A DNA stretch of 40,000 bases, taken from NCBI GenBank assembly GCA_002104895.1, contig MCFG01000071.1:147501-187500 (forward strand), given 5' to 3'. Positions 12,810 to 24,892 of the stretch are shown piece after piece (within the stretch, counting starts at the first letter, position 1; every line of letters starts with the position of its first letter). The notes beneath the pieces are model-generated. The model worked only from the letters and a program-made list of their open reading frames with translations. It did not search any database and was not told the origin of the DNA. The stretch comes from Anaeromyces robustus. Its lineage: Eukaryota > Neocallimastigomycota > Neocallimastigomycetes > Neocallimastigales > Neocallimastigaceae. Both the position numbers and the translations under genes were made by a program.

Positions 12810-12934
12810 ATGAAAACTAATAATTGTTATTTTATAACAAGTATTAGTTTTCATAATAATTAATAAATAAGTAAATAAAAGAATAAACAATGAAAACTAA
12901 TAATTGTTATTTTATAACAAGTATTAGTTTTCAT
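12810..12934. repeat. duplicated 45-bp hairpin element, 80-bp period
   Basis: A 45-bp segment (12810-12854) made of two 21-bp arms recurs identically at 12890-12934. Arm 1 begins ATGAAAACTAATAATTG and arm 2 is its reverse complement except at one base, with a 3-base loop. The copies are separated by TAAA-type sequence, so the repeating unit is 80 bp and includes AATAAAC before each hairpin. The size and symmetry resemble a miniature inverted-repeat element or a snap-back duplication. No protein is encoded. Confidence 0.85.
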
Positions 12935-13138
12935 GATATAAATTTTGCATATATTAAAATAACAATTGAAACTATTCAAATATAATAATCTTTATAAATC
13001 TTTGAAAATCATAGATTGATACAGATAAGAAAAGTCTAATTATATATTAAACTTAGAAAGTTAATAATGATTGAATATGAAATATGTATACTTTAATATA
13101 TCAATTTTGATAAACTTTCAATTTTCATCTGATAATCA

Positions 13139-13307
13139 TTTATAAATATTTTCAAATTTTTCATGTAGTATTATTTATTATAAATATATTCCAATTTTCC
13201 ATGTAGTATTATTTATTATAAATATATTCCAATTTTCCATGTAGTATTATTTATCATAAATATATTCCAATTTTCCATGTAGTATTATTTATTATAAATA
13301 TTTTTTT
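13139..13307. repeat. 38-bp minisatellite, about 4 copies
   Basis: A 38-bp unit containing CCATGTAGTATTATTTATTA recurs, with the ATG of each copy at 13163, 13201, 13239 and 13277. Copies differ at single bases (for example TTATTATA to TTATCATA). It is non-coding. Confidence 0.9.
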
Positions 13308-14910
13308 TCCCTTATTAGCTTATTTATTTACTTTATTCATTTATTTTTAAATGTCAATTTATTTATTTAAATAAAAATATGTTCTTTGGTTAAGTACCAT
13401 TTTAGGTTGAATTAACCAATAATCAATAACTTCAATAGTAATTAATTTAAACATTTATTAAAACTTGATAAAACTTATAATGAACTATTTCATTTATGTA
13501 TATCAAATTTTATTTAATAATATATTGAACAAAATAATGAATATTTAATATACATATAATAATAAATGTAATAATTATAATTATTATATTCAAATTCTAT
13601 TTAATATTTAATATATAATATTAAATAATATTAAATAATATTATATTACTTTAATATAAAACAATTTTAATTATATTATTATAATATATTCATTATATAT
13701 TATTAATGTTTATAATTCTTATTATTATTTATGTTTTATTATAGTTTAATTATTAAATAATATAAAAAATGAGAATAAAAATAACATAAAATGAAAATAA
13801 CTAAATATATTCTAATATATTTATAGAATAAATTAATTATATACATTAATAAATAAAATAAATTAATTAAATATAGTTTTTATATTGAAATATATTAAAA
13901 TATATAGAATATTTAGTTATAAAATAAACAAAAAGTATGGTAAAAATTAACACAGATAATAATAATAAAAGAAATTTAATAGTTTAATGTAAAAAAAATC
14001 TTTTATATTGACATTTATTAAAATAAAGAAATATAAAAAGAAGGAAATGTTCTTTTTTTTTTTTTTTTTTTTTTCTTTAAATTTATAAATATATTTATTT
14101 ATATTTAATAATATTTAATTTCAATATTTGATAAATTTCAAAAATTATAAATAATTAAAAGAAAAATTTTGAAATTAAATAATAAATAAAAAACAAATAA
14201 ATAAATAAATATAATATTTGTATAATAGTTTTACTTTTTTAATAATATCTTATATATGTTAATATATGTTATAAAATATTATAGCATTTTTTTTTATATC
14301 ATGATACCTACCATTATAAATTTCAAATTATATCCATAATGTTTTTTTAAAAAGTAGATGAAATTCAATAAAACTAAATAGTTGTTTTGAATTATATAGT
14401 AAATAATAAAAAATAATATATGTATTCAACCCTACCATTTTACCTTTTAATATTTAATGAAATTTGATTTGTAGATAAAACGATATATAATAATAATAAT
14501 AATAAATAATTTTTATATATTTAATTTATGAAATCCCTTTTTCAATTCATTTAATTCAAAAAAGATAATAAAATAAATCATCAATTTGATATATTAATAC
14601 TATCTTAATTTATAAATTTCAGTTCTATATAGTTATATCTATTATAATGATAAATAATAATATTTAATAATACAATAAAAGTAGTACCATTTAATATAAT
14701 AAATACATATTTTTTAAATAATTTTACTTATATTATTTAAAATAAATTTAATATAAATAATTTTAATTTAATATAATAAAATATAATATTTATATAAATA
14801 TAAAAAAATAAAACAAAACAGAACTTTTTTTATATTTTAAAAAAATTATATATAGAATCATTAATATAATTAAAAAGAATATTTAATATTTATATTCATA
14901 TAAAAAAAAA

Positions 14911-17907
14911 ATGGCATCAAAAAAGTATACTTTTCCTACCAATTTTCTAGGAAAAGATAAATATATGGAAGAACCAGAACAAATAGTTATGAATAATAAT
15001 AATATGAAAATGGATAATGAAGATGAAGAATTAGTTATACCCGCAAAACACATTTCACTACAAAAATTAATAGACGACTATTCCGAAAATTCATCTATTG
15101 AAAATGGTTCCTTATGTGAATTAAATTGTATTCCATGTTATAATATTGGTGATAAACATTTTCAGTCCTATTCTCAAAAATTACATTATTATACAACTAT
15201 TGGAAAGGATGAATGTCCTAGAATATTTGATATGAGTCAATTTTATTCCAACCATGATTCTTATTCCAGTAATTTATCGTCTCCTCTAAGACAAAAATCT
15301 TTTAGTAATATGAATAATGATTATTCTTCAAATCTTGTTGTTTCTAATACTACCAACCCTTCTTCTTCTACAACACCAGTTATACCTTTAAATAATTCTC
15401 TTAATATAGATAACAACGAATCATATTATTCAGATACATCTATGGAAACTAATAACGCAAATAATAATAATAACTTACAATCTAGTGAATTTACCTATTT
15501 TATTAAAACTTATAATTCTGAAGATGAGGTTTATACTGTAAAATCAGCAACAATTCCATCATCATCATCTTCTTCTTCACCATTATCTTCATCTTTCTCA
15601 CCTGTATTGTCCACTTCCCAAAAAAATGATTCCAAATTTTTAAAATCAAAAACATTAAATCTTTTGAAAAAAACGATACCCCTAAAAATTATTTCAAAAA
15701 ATTATATCTCCGATGAATTTAAAGATACTATTTATTCTACTAATCATAATGATATGGATATTAATGAAACTAGCATATTAGAAAAAGAATTAGTAAATGA
15801 TATAAATGGTGATGATACATCAAAAAAATCACAATCATCAAAACTATCAATTGATTCTAAATTGAAATTGAAAAATGATATGACTATAGAAAATACAAAT
15901 GGTGATGATAATGTTAATGATAATAATAATAATGATGATGATGATAATAATAATAAAAAGAAAAAGCAAGATCAGAAAGAAAAACAGAAAAAAGAAAAAC
16001 AAAATCAAAAATTGTTAATTTCAAAATCGAATGAAATTCATTCAAAATTATTAAAATTAAATAACGAAGAAGCAAAAATAGAAACAAAATCAAAAACTGG
16101 AACAAAAAAAGAACAAAAAAAGGAAAAAGAAAAAGAAAAAGAAATAGTATCCATTAATACAACATCAAATTCTAATACCAAAACAACAAAAAAACATCGT
16201 TCTAGTGTTTCAAAGTATGATTTTGTTAAAGTTTTAGTTTATTTATCTGGTGAACATTATTATGTTTTATCAAGATTTTTAATTAGTCGTATGTTAACGG
16301 CAACTAAAGTTGATTATTATCATGCAGTTAGAATTGCACTTGATTTGAAAAAAAGATTAGTAGATTGTAATGAATTAGAATTAACTCAAAAGAAACTAGA
16401 AAAAATTTTATTTAATATAATGAAAGAATATGGTTATAATGAAAAATATACTTTATTATATAAATTAATATCAGGGTAAATATATTATTTATTTATTTAT
16501 TTATTTATTTATATATTTTTTATTTTTTATTTTATATTAGAATTATTTCATTATTAGAATTATTTTTAATTAATATATTTATAATATTTAAAATAGATTT
16601 TATCGTGAACGTATACCAATGATTATTTTAATTAGTGGACCAAGATGTGTTGGTAAATCAACTTTGGCTACAAAATTAGCAGAAAGATTAAATTTACCAA
16701 ACATTGTTAAAACAGATGCTGTATATGATTTAATGTGTAGTATTTTTAAGTAAGTATTTTTCCTAATAAAAAAAAATCTATTAATACTTGTTTTATAATT
16801 TTATCTTAACAAAAGTTATAATTTATTTATTTATTTATTTATTTTTATTTTTATTTTTATTTTTATTTTTTTTTTAAAAAAAAAAAAAAATATTAATTAC
16901 TAATATTTTTATATTTATATATAGAATATCAGAAGAAGATCGTGAACCAATATGGTATAAAAATTATTCAACAGATGAACTTTTAGAAAAATATGAAAAT
17001 GACTGTAAACTTGTTAAAAGAGGTAAATAAATTATATTTATGACAAAGATATTATAAATATTATAATATAAAAAAAAATTAAATAAAAATAAAAACTAAT
17101 ATAAAAAAATTTTTTTTTATTATATAATGTATATTATAATAAATAAATAAATAAAAATAGGACTTGAAGCTGATATAAAGAAAGCATTTACTGAAGGAAA
17201 ATCAATTATTATAGAAGGAACTCATGTTACTCATTACCTTTATGATTTTGTTTTAGAATGTATTGAAACCTTTAATCAACAAAAGAAAATAAATGATTCT
17301 ACTTCTAATACTACTACTACTAATTCATCTTCATCCAATGAATTATATTCTTCTAAATTATTATCAAATAATAATAATAATCCATGTAATGCTATTGTAT
17401 TACCATTTTATCTTGATATGGATGATAAAAAATGTCATCAAGAATTTTTATATAATCAAATGATGATTGAAACTTTAATAAATGATAATCAAAATGTAGA
17501 TTATTTTACGTTGAATCAATATCCAAAGAATATTAATTCAGGCAATGTAAGTATTTGTATATTTATAATAGAAATAGAAATCAATTTAAATCATGAAATT
17601 AATAATATAATTTAATTAATATAAAAATATATTGATTTATTAATTTAATTTAATTTAATTTTTTTATTTTATTTTATTTTATTTTATTTCATAGCATCAA
17701 CTTTGTGAATTAGAATTAAAGCTGGACATAATAGGAAATTTATTTAGAAAAGAAAATAAAAAAAGATTATATCAAAAATCAATGACAGGTGAATCTAAAG
17801 CATTTAAATATATAAATGTTAATAGTAAATCATTCCAAAGTACTTTAGATGTTATGCATACAGAAGTATTAAATAAAATTCAAGAAAAATTTAGTATTTC
17901 TGAATAG
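14911..17907 (+). CDS. LPA1 / 2-phosphoglycerate kinase-like P-loop kinase, 5 exons
   Basis: Exons 14911-16475, 16597-16749, 16925-17022, 17161-17546 and 17695-17907 give 804 aa with matching phases at all four introns. Residues 1-430 are disordered (Asn, Ser and Lys/Glu-rich). About 434-521 is the domain preceding the kinase in plant LPA1 proteins (S-K-Y-D-F-V-K-V, then H-Y-Y-V-L-S-R-F-L-I-S-R-M-L-T). Walker A is G-P-R-C-V-G-K-S-T at 536-544, followed by L-A-E-R-L-N-L-P-N and T-D-A-V-Y-D-L-M. The strand I-I-I-E-G-T-H in exon 4 is also characteristic. The C-terminus (K-S-F-Q-S-T-L-D-V-M-H) fits the family. Archaeal relatives phosphorylate 2-phosphoglycerate; plant LPA1 affects phytic-acid level, and its exact substrate is unsettled. 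The fungal role is unknown. A Ser/Thr/Asn loop of about 35 residues sits inside the kinase fold in exon 4. Confidence 0.9.
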
Positions 17908-18571
17908 AAGAATAATAATACACTATTTCATAAAAACTAAACAAAAAGAAATATATATATATATATATATTATTTTTCAATTATAATATTTTAATATTTT
18001 ATATAATATTATAATATTATAAATATAAAAAAAATAAAAATAATAATAATAATTCTTTTTAAATTCTATTTTTTTTTTTTTTCTTATACTATGGTATTAT
18101 AAAAAAAAAAATAAAAATAAAAAAAGTAAAAATTATTTATGTTTATAGTGTATATAATTACCCCACTTTTTTTTAATTTAACCAATTTCTAATGTATTCT
18201 AGTCTTTTTAAATTAAACTTTTTTTTTTCTTATTTATAATATTTATTAAAAACAATAATAAATAAAAATAAAAAAATAAATTAAATAATTAAAATAAATA
18301 AAAATTTAGGTTTTTTATTAATGTCTTTTTTATTTAACAAACTAATAAAGTTGGTTTTTATTTATGTTGTATAAAAAAAAAAAAAGTATTAAAATGTAAA
18401 GCATAAGAAACATTGATTTTATTGATTTATTAAATATTTCATATTTAAATGAATATTTTTTTTTTATTTAAATGATTATTAGTTATTTAATTATAATTAA
18501 TTATCAATTATTATTTTATTTTTTTTATTTACTTATTTAACTTATATATTCATATTGTATGCTTATTTATT

Positions 18572-18626
<55 letters not shown>

Positions 18627-19018
18627 TATAATAATTGTATATATATATATATTTTTTTTTTTAAATATGCTTAATGATTTAATTTTTTTTTTTTCTTTTT
18701 TAATAATTAATTATTAAATCTTATGAATTTAATTATATTATAAATGACGTATAAATGTACTACAATATATTGTAATATATTATAGAAAATGATATTATTC
18801 CAAAACAGTTCAAATTTTTTATATTAATTATTTTTTATATTTTCTATTTTCAAATGTCATTCATACTTTCTTAAATTAAAATTTCATAATTTAAGATTTT
18901 CCTTTATATTCCAATATATTATATTAATATATTAACTATTTAATTTTAAAAGATTAAAATATTTAGAGTTTAAATATTAAAAGATTTTGATATTCTAAAA
19001 AAAAATGACATCTTATAT

Positions 19019-19090
19019 ACTTTTATTTATTTATTTATTTATTCATTTATTCATTTATTTATTTATCTATTTATTTATATTATTCATTTC

Positions 19091-19133
<43 letters not shown>

Positions 19134-19316
19134 CTTATCATTTATTTATTATTTATTATTTATTATTTATTTATTATTTATTTATTTATTTATTTATTTA
19201 TTATTTATTATTTATTATTTATTTATTTATTTATTTATTTATTATTCATTTATTATTTATTTATTATTTATTATTTATTTATTATTTATTTATTTATTTA
19301 TTTATTATTTATTTTG
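19019..19316. repeat. mixed (TTTA)n/(TTA)n tract, about 300 bp
   Basis: TTTA and TTATTTA units alternate without other content. The open frames across it encode only Phe, Leu, Ile and Tyr, and are repeat artefacts. Confidence 0.9.
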
Positions 19317-20165
19317 TTTCTTTAAAAAAAAAAAGAAATTAATTATAATTATATATAAATATAAATATAATAATAATTAAATAATACATTTAATTATAAT
19401 TTTTTATTATATTATATATTAATAAGTATTATTTCTATATATAATATATATAATGATTATTTAAACAATTAAAAAAGAAATTCTTAATTAAAAAATAGAA
19501 TTTTTTTGGTAATTGAAATATATTAAATTAACTTATTTATATATTAAAATGTATTGTTTAATATATTATATTTAATTCTGATCATTATTAATTAAATTAC
19601 TTTTTTTTTTGGGTACTAAAATGTTATAAATACTAATAATTAAATGAACAAAAATTAAAATTTAAATAAATTAGCTATTTAATTGATTATATGAATAATT
19701 ATATATAAAAATTCCTAAATATTAATTACTTAGCTAATTTAAAAACTGAATTTTTTAATTATTTTATTATTTGTATTTTTCATTATTATTTATTATTTAC
19801 TTATTTATTTTAATTATTATTATTATATAAAATTATAGAAATAATCAATAATAATTATAATTATCAATAAAAAAATTGTTAATAAATATTATATATATAT
19901 AATTTTAATAATTGTTATAATTCTTTTGTTTACTTTGTTTTTTTTTTTTTTCTTTTTAGTAAATATAAAAAGAAAAAAAATATAGAAAAAAAAATTTTAT
20001 TTAACAGAGTTATAAATACATTTTAAGATTTGTTAAATAAGTATAAATGTAAATATTAATTAATAATAAGAATAGAAATCTTTAATTTATTAAATATTAA
20101 TTTTTATATTAATTGTTTTACCCTAAAAAATATTTTTTGTACCTAAATTCAGAACGGAATACGTA

Positions 20166-20267
20166 ATTATTATTATTATCATTATAATAATGTATTATTA
20201 TGTATTGTTATTATGTATTATTATTATTATTATTATTAATTATTATTAATATTAATAATATTATTAA

Positions 20268-20319
<52 letters not shown>

Positions 20320-20400
20320 TATAATTATTATTATTATTATTATTATTATTTAATTATTATTATTATTTATTATTAATTATTATTATTATTATTATAATTT
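20166..20400. repeat. (TTA)n tract, interrupted
   Basis: About 235 bp of TTA/ATT triplets carry a few AATAAT switches and GTATTATTATG variants. It lies in the kinase-GH45 spacer. Confidence 0.9.
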
Positions 20401-20825
20401 ATTAATATTAATGTAATATTTAATTTGTTAATTTTTGATGTAATAATTATGAATAATGATCTATTTTTTTTTATACAGAAATAAATAGAAATGGCGAAAT
20501 AATCAATAATAATAATAAAATATACTTTTATTGATGTTATTACAAAAGTTAACTTATGCTATATTATATTCATATATTATATTTATTATTGATTCAATTA
20601 TTTATTATTGTTTTGTTTATATTGTCTTTCATATATTTTACAAATGCAATATATATAATAATACTATTATAGAAGAATATTCTATTTGTTTTACTTTAAA
20701 GTTCATGTCAATAATTCTAAGACATGTCTATTTAAATTAAAAAAAAAAATAAAATGACATGAACATATTTTTTTATTTAACTATATAATTTACAAAATTT
20801 ATAATAACAAATATTAAATATTTTC

Positions 20826-20891
20826 AGCCACAAATATTTTCTTCAAAAATTTTTTTTTTAATTTAAAAAAAAATACAAAATATTTGTGGCT
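20826..20891. repeat. hairpin with perfect 15-bp arms
   Basis: AGCCACAAATATTTT at 20826-20840 is the exact reverse complement of AAAATATTTGTGGCT at 20877-20891. The loop is A/T-run DNA that can pair further. The AGCCACA/TGTGGCT ends are far richer in G and C than the flanks. It could be a miniature inverted-repeat element; it lies about 330 bp past the GH45 stop codon. Confidence 0.8.
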
Positions 20892-21223
20892 CAACAATTT
20901 CTTAAATTTAATATTTAACTTGATTTATATAATAATTGCAATTAATCATTTATAAATTCATATTATTTATTTTATTTTGTATTAATTATATTTATTTACA
21001 ATTGTTTTATTTTAATCTTATTTTTTTTCGAAAATTATAAATATAATTAAATTAATAAGGAAAAATATTAGAATATATTTAATATATTTAAAATACTGTT
21101 GTTAATTTAGTTATTATATAATTAATAGATAAAAGGTAAATATTTAAATTTCTATAATATTCTATCAACTTAATGTTATTCTAATTTTATTCTATAAAAA
21201 TAATATGTAATATATAATAATGA

Positions 21224-22100
21224 TTAATTATTATTCCATGGAATAGGATTATGTTGATCATTATCTAATGGAACACACCCACTTAAAGATGTTAATTCTA
21301 TAGGGCATTGAACTCTTTCAAATATAACACTTGGATTATCTGAATTTAAAAACCAATCAAATCTCCAATAACATCCATCTCTTAATTGTATAGGAATATT
21401 TTCACATTCTTCACGAGTTTTTATTCCACCATAACGTTCTCCCCAACCATTAACATCTGTTTTCCATTGTTTTTCACATCCATTAAAATTACCTACTCCT
21501 CCTCCTGGAATTTGAATATCAAAATGATTATTACTTAAATCATAACCTGTATTAGTTACTTGTACAATCATTTGTTTACCTGAAGCATTACTTGATGTAA
21601 ATTGCATACGATAACAACTACAACACCATTCGGATTGATTAATATTAGTAAATGAAGCAGCTACAAAACCAAAAGCTATTTGATCATTAAGTGCCCATGG
21701 TTGATTATTATTACACATATAACCAAAACCTCCACTACATACATTACCTATTGTATAATTAAAATTTGGAAAAACATTATAACCATTATCTTCACATGCA
21801 TTTACTACTGGACCTTGAGTATTTTCTTTCCAAGAACATGAAGCTAAACAACAATCCCAATATCGAGTTGTTTTACCTATCGATCCTGAAGTCATAGCTG
21901 GTAAAGAAGCATTAGAATTTACTGAAGTAGAAGAAGAGGGTGATGGAGCAATTGTAGTTGTAGTAGTAGTGGTTGTAGTTGTTGTAGTAGTAGTAGTAGT
22001 AGTTGTTGTTGTTGTTGTTGTAGTTGTTGTTGTAGTAGTAGTAGTGGTGGTGGTTGTAGTAGTAGTAGTAGTAGTTGGCTCAGGTGTAGTATTTATTGTT

Positions 22101-22132
<32 letters not shown>

Positions 22133-22213
22133 TGGCTCAGGTGTAGTATTTATTGTTGTTGTAGTAGTAGTAGTAGTAGTAGTAGTAGTTGGCTCAGGTG
22201 TAGTATTATTGTT

Positions 22214-22251
<38 letters not shown>

Positions 22252-22559
22252 TGGCTCAGGTGTAGTAGTATTTATTGTGGTTGGGGTTGTAACTGAGGAA
22301 GTATTTTTATTTCTATACAGAATTAAATGGAAAAAATAAATATTTTAACGGCTTTAGTAATTAAAAAAAATAATACAAAATGAAAATGGAAAATTGAAAT
22401 AGTAATTTATATTATTATATATATTAATATATATCTATTCCATTAAAATAGTAATACATACTTTTTTACTGTATAGCATTTAGTAACTTTTTTAGATTCA
22501 ACAATATTTAAAGATAATATTACTATTACTAATATAATTATTTTTAGATTTAGTATCAT
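21224..22559 (-). CDS. GH45 endoglucanase with signal peptide and poly-Thr linker; frame broken in linker
   Basis: Exon 1 (22559-22462) encodes a hydrophobic signal peptide (M-I-L-N-L-K-I-I-I-L-V-I-V-I-L). Exon 2 (22312-21224) encodes a Thr-rich linker and then a GH45 catalytic domain. GH45 enzymes hydrolyse beta-1,4-glucan by inversion. Counting from the Met at 21895, the domain has T-R-Y-W-D-C-C with the catalytic base D14, the proton donor D126 in N-N-H-F-D, D119 in T-G-Y-D-L, and 14 cysteines, as in fungal family-A enzymes with seven disulfides. Exon 1 joins exon 2 in phase (AA|A), but that frame and the catalytic frame differ by one base. One linker repeat reads GTAGTATTATTG (22200-22211) where its sisters read GTAGTATTTATTG. 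Read as given, translation from the signal peptide stops at 22152-22150. This is either a sequencing or assembly error or a real lesion. No carbohydrate-binding module or dockerin is seen. Confidence 0.85.
21956..22284 (-). repeat. Thr-linker coding minisatellite of the GH45 gene
   Basis: (ACT/ACA)n runs encode poly-Thr, punctuated four times by a segment translating as I-N-T-T-P-E-P-T (sense strand ends CACCTGAGCC, at roughly 22077, 22135, 22192 and 22253 on the plus strand). The repeat arrangement predicts strong length variation between alleles. One copy lacks a base (see the GH45 entry). Such linkers are flexible, O-glycosylated spacers in secreted fungal hydrolases. Confidence 0.9.
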
Positions 22560-24338
22560 TTTTATAATATTATTATGCTATTTAAAAAAAAATTTATTAT
22601 TATTTTCAAAAACTAATGTAATAAGTATTAATATAAATTTTCATAAAAAATCTATGTAAAAAAAAAAGAGCTAAATAAAAAGAACTAAAACAGTATTATA
22701 TTTTTATAATATGTGAATGTAATTTTCATTTTCATACATGTATTAAAGTATCTATTTAATATAATATTATATTATTAATATGTCATTAATAAAATGAATT
22801 TATTGGATAATACCTATTACATAATGTAAATTACAAATGATAAAACAAGAAATATGTACATAAATTATAAAGAAAAAAAAAAGTATTACTATAAAAACAA
22901 AAATAATAAAAGAAATAAAGTTTTCTTTAATAAGATAAAAAATTTCCCACAAACTTGACTATTTTATATTTCATAATGAAATTTTGTCCATTAATAATTT
23001 AAATGATTTTCAACATAAATTTACCAATTTATTTTCATTAACTTTATTATAATCTAAAAAGTACATATATTATTTATAATAATTAAAGATATTATAATAA
23101 TTATTATAATTACCAACTATTTCTATTGGTTCTTATTTTTAGTATATTTAATTTAATATAATTTCAAATAAAAACAATTTTTTTTTTGTATATAAATATT
23201 AAGAATATAATTATTATATTAAAAGATGTTGTAATAATATTTCAAAAGAAAAAAATAATTAATTTTTATTTTTATATTAATCAGATATATATAATAAAAA
23301 TAAGCAATATATATATATAATTAAATATTGAAATATCAATTGTAATAATAATATATTTATGTGAGCTATTATTAAATGTGTTATGTATTTTTTTATTAAT
23401 GAAATTATAAACATTTGAAATATTATTAAATTAATGACAGTTATAAAAAATAAAATATTTAATATTTTAATTTGTTATATTGTATAAAAAAAGTCTTATA
23501 GTAAAAAAATAAAATTAAAATAAAAAAATTACATATACATAATAATTAATTAAAACTTATGAATAAATAAATTATTAATTAATATTTAGTATTTTTAATA
23601 AAAATAAAACGTAAATATACTGTTGTCAACTTTTCTATGATAATATATACTTACGAATACTACAGCTATTTAAAATAAAATTTAAAATAAAATTTAAATT
23701 AAAATAAAGAATAAACAATTATATTTATCTATTATACTTAACTTTCCGTACATATAAAATTTATTTAAATAATTATTAATTTGTAATAATTAATATAAGT
23801 TATAATTAATAATTATTATATTCTTATTAATGCTTTATATAATCTTATTTTTATTAATTCATTGTTTTAATTTTATATTATGTTTTTCCTTTTTTTTTTT
23901 TTTTTTAAAAAAATATATATATATATTTATAATATTTTAATTTTTTTAATAAATTTAAAATATTATAAATAATAGAAAATAACAATAATTAGAATAAAAA
24001 CAAATAAATAATAATAATAACTTATTATTAAAAAATTAATAATTATAATAGATTAAATCATAATATATTTTTAAATTATTAATCCATTATTTAATATATA
24101 AAATTATTATAGAATTATACTATAAATTTGACTTTTTAAAGAATAATTAAATAAAATAATTAAATAGAAAAAATAATTAAATAGAAAAATGATTTAGAAT
24201 ATTAAATATGCTAAACATATTATCATATAAAATATAAAATAACAAATAACAAATAATAATAATATATTGATTCATTTTAATAACTTGAAATAACTATTAT
24301 TTGATATTATTTTATTGTTTTAATAATTATTATAATTA

Positions 24339-24374
24339 TTATTCTAAATTAAAAAAAAAATCAATTTAGAATAA
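24339..24374. repeat. 12-bp perfect hairpin beside a TGAC cluster
   Basis: TTATTCTAAATT (24339-24350) pairs exactly with AATTTAGAATAA (24363-24374) across an A-rich loop. It is followed within 10 bases by ATGACGTGACTGTGACTACA, part of an island with four TGAC copies and GAGACCC (24381-24413), which stands out in otherwise pure A/T DNA. TGACGT and TGACT are bZIP-type half sites, but no function can be shown. Confidence 0.6.
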
Positions 24375-24892
24375 ATAGTTAATGACGTGACTGTGACTAC
24401 AATGACTGAGACCCAAAAATTTTTTTAAAATATAAATAATTTTGAATCTTCATTAATTAGATTTAATTTACACAAAAAAATTAAAAATTAAAAAAATTAA
24501 AAAATTAAAAAAATGTTAACAAAAATTTTTAAAGTTTTAAAAAATTAAAAATATATTCAATTTTAATATATTCAATTTTATTTAATAATATATTGGTAAT
24601 ATATTAAATAATATTTTTTTTATATTTTATTATATATCGATTTTATATTATGATTATAATGTAATATGATTATTTTCATGTGGCCTATTTAAATGTTTAT
24701 TCGTTAAATGTAAAAAAAATTATTTAAATTATAAATAAAAAAGAAAAATAATATTATGATATGAAAAAAAAAATAATAATGATGAAAAAAAAAAAAGCAA
24801 AATATTATAAAATATAAATATTAATAATTATAAATGATATATGATAATAAGTTAAATAAATAATAAAAAGCTATAAAATTTTCTGTATAATG

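Larger units (their letters stand above)
6710..14910. other. 8.2-kb gene desert with simple repeats and hairpins
   Basis: The spacer lies between divergent genes: CCCH on the minus strand, kinase on the plus. It is nearly all A/T. It holds (TAA)n at 6908-6948, A30 at 8107-8136, T28 at 10462-10489, A34 at 10583-10616, two minisatellites, (AAT)n tracts, a long (TTTA)n tract and hairpins, listed separately. Short islands of richer sequence occur near 7320-7510, 8510-8600, 11840-11885 and 12290-12370. None forms a gene I can defend. No tRNA or other structured RNA gene was recognised. Confidence 0.6.
17908..21223. other. 3.3-kb spacer with simple repeats
   Basis: The spacer lies between the convergent kinase gene (plus) and GH45 gene (minus), so it holds both 3' ends. 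It contains (TTTA)n at 18563-18627, a mixed TTTA/TTA tract at 19019-19316, a (TTA)n tract at 20166-20400 and a 15-bp hairpin at 20826-20891. A 69-codon frame at 20531-20740 is hydrophobic and low in complexity and is not convincing. Confidence 0.6.

Noticed and set aside
12553-12890. Minus-strand frames of repeated Leu-Phe-Ile-Tyr
   Set aside because: They are translations of the (TAAA)n microsatellite.
19005-19325. 106-codon plus-strand frame
   Set aside because: It consists entirely of TTTA/TTA repeat and encodes only Leu, Ile, Tyr and Phe.
20531-20740. 69-codon hydrophobic plus-strand frame
   Set aside because: It has A/T-driven Ile/Tyr/Phe composition, no recognisable motif and no partner exon.
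21969-22217. Plus-strand poly-Val frame
   Set aside because: It is the antisense of the (ACT/ACA)n Thr linker of the GH45 gene and has no composition of a real protein.
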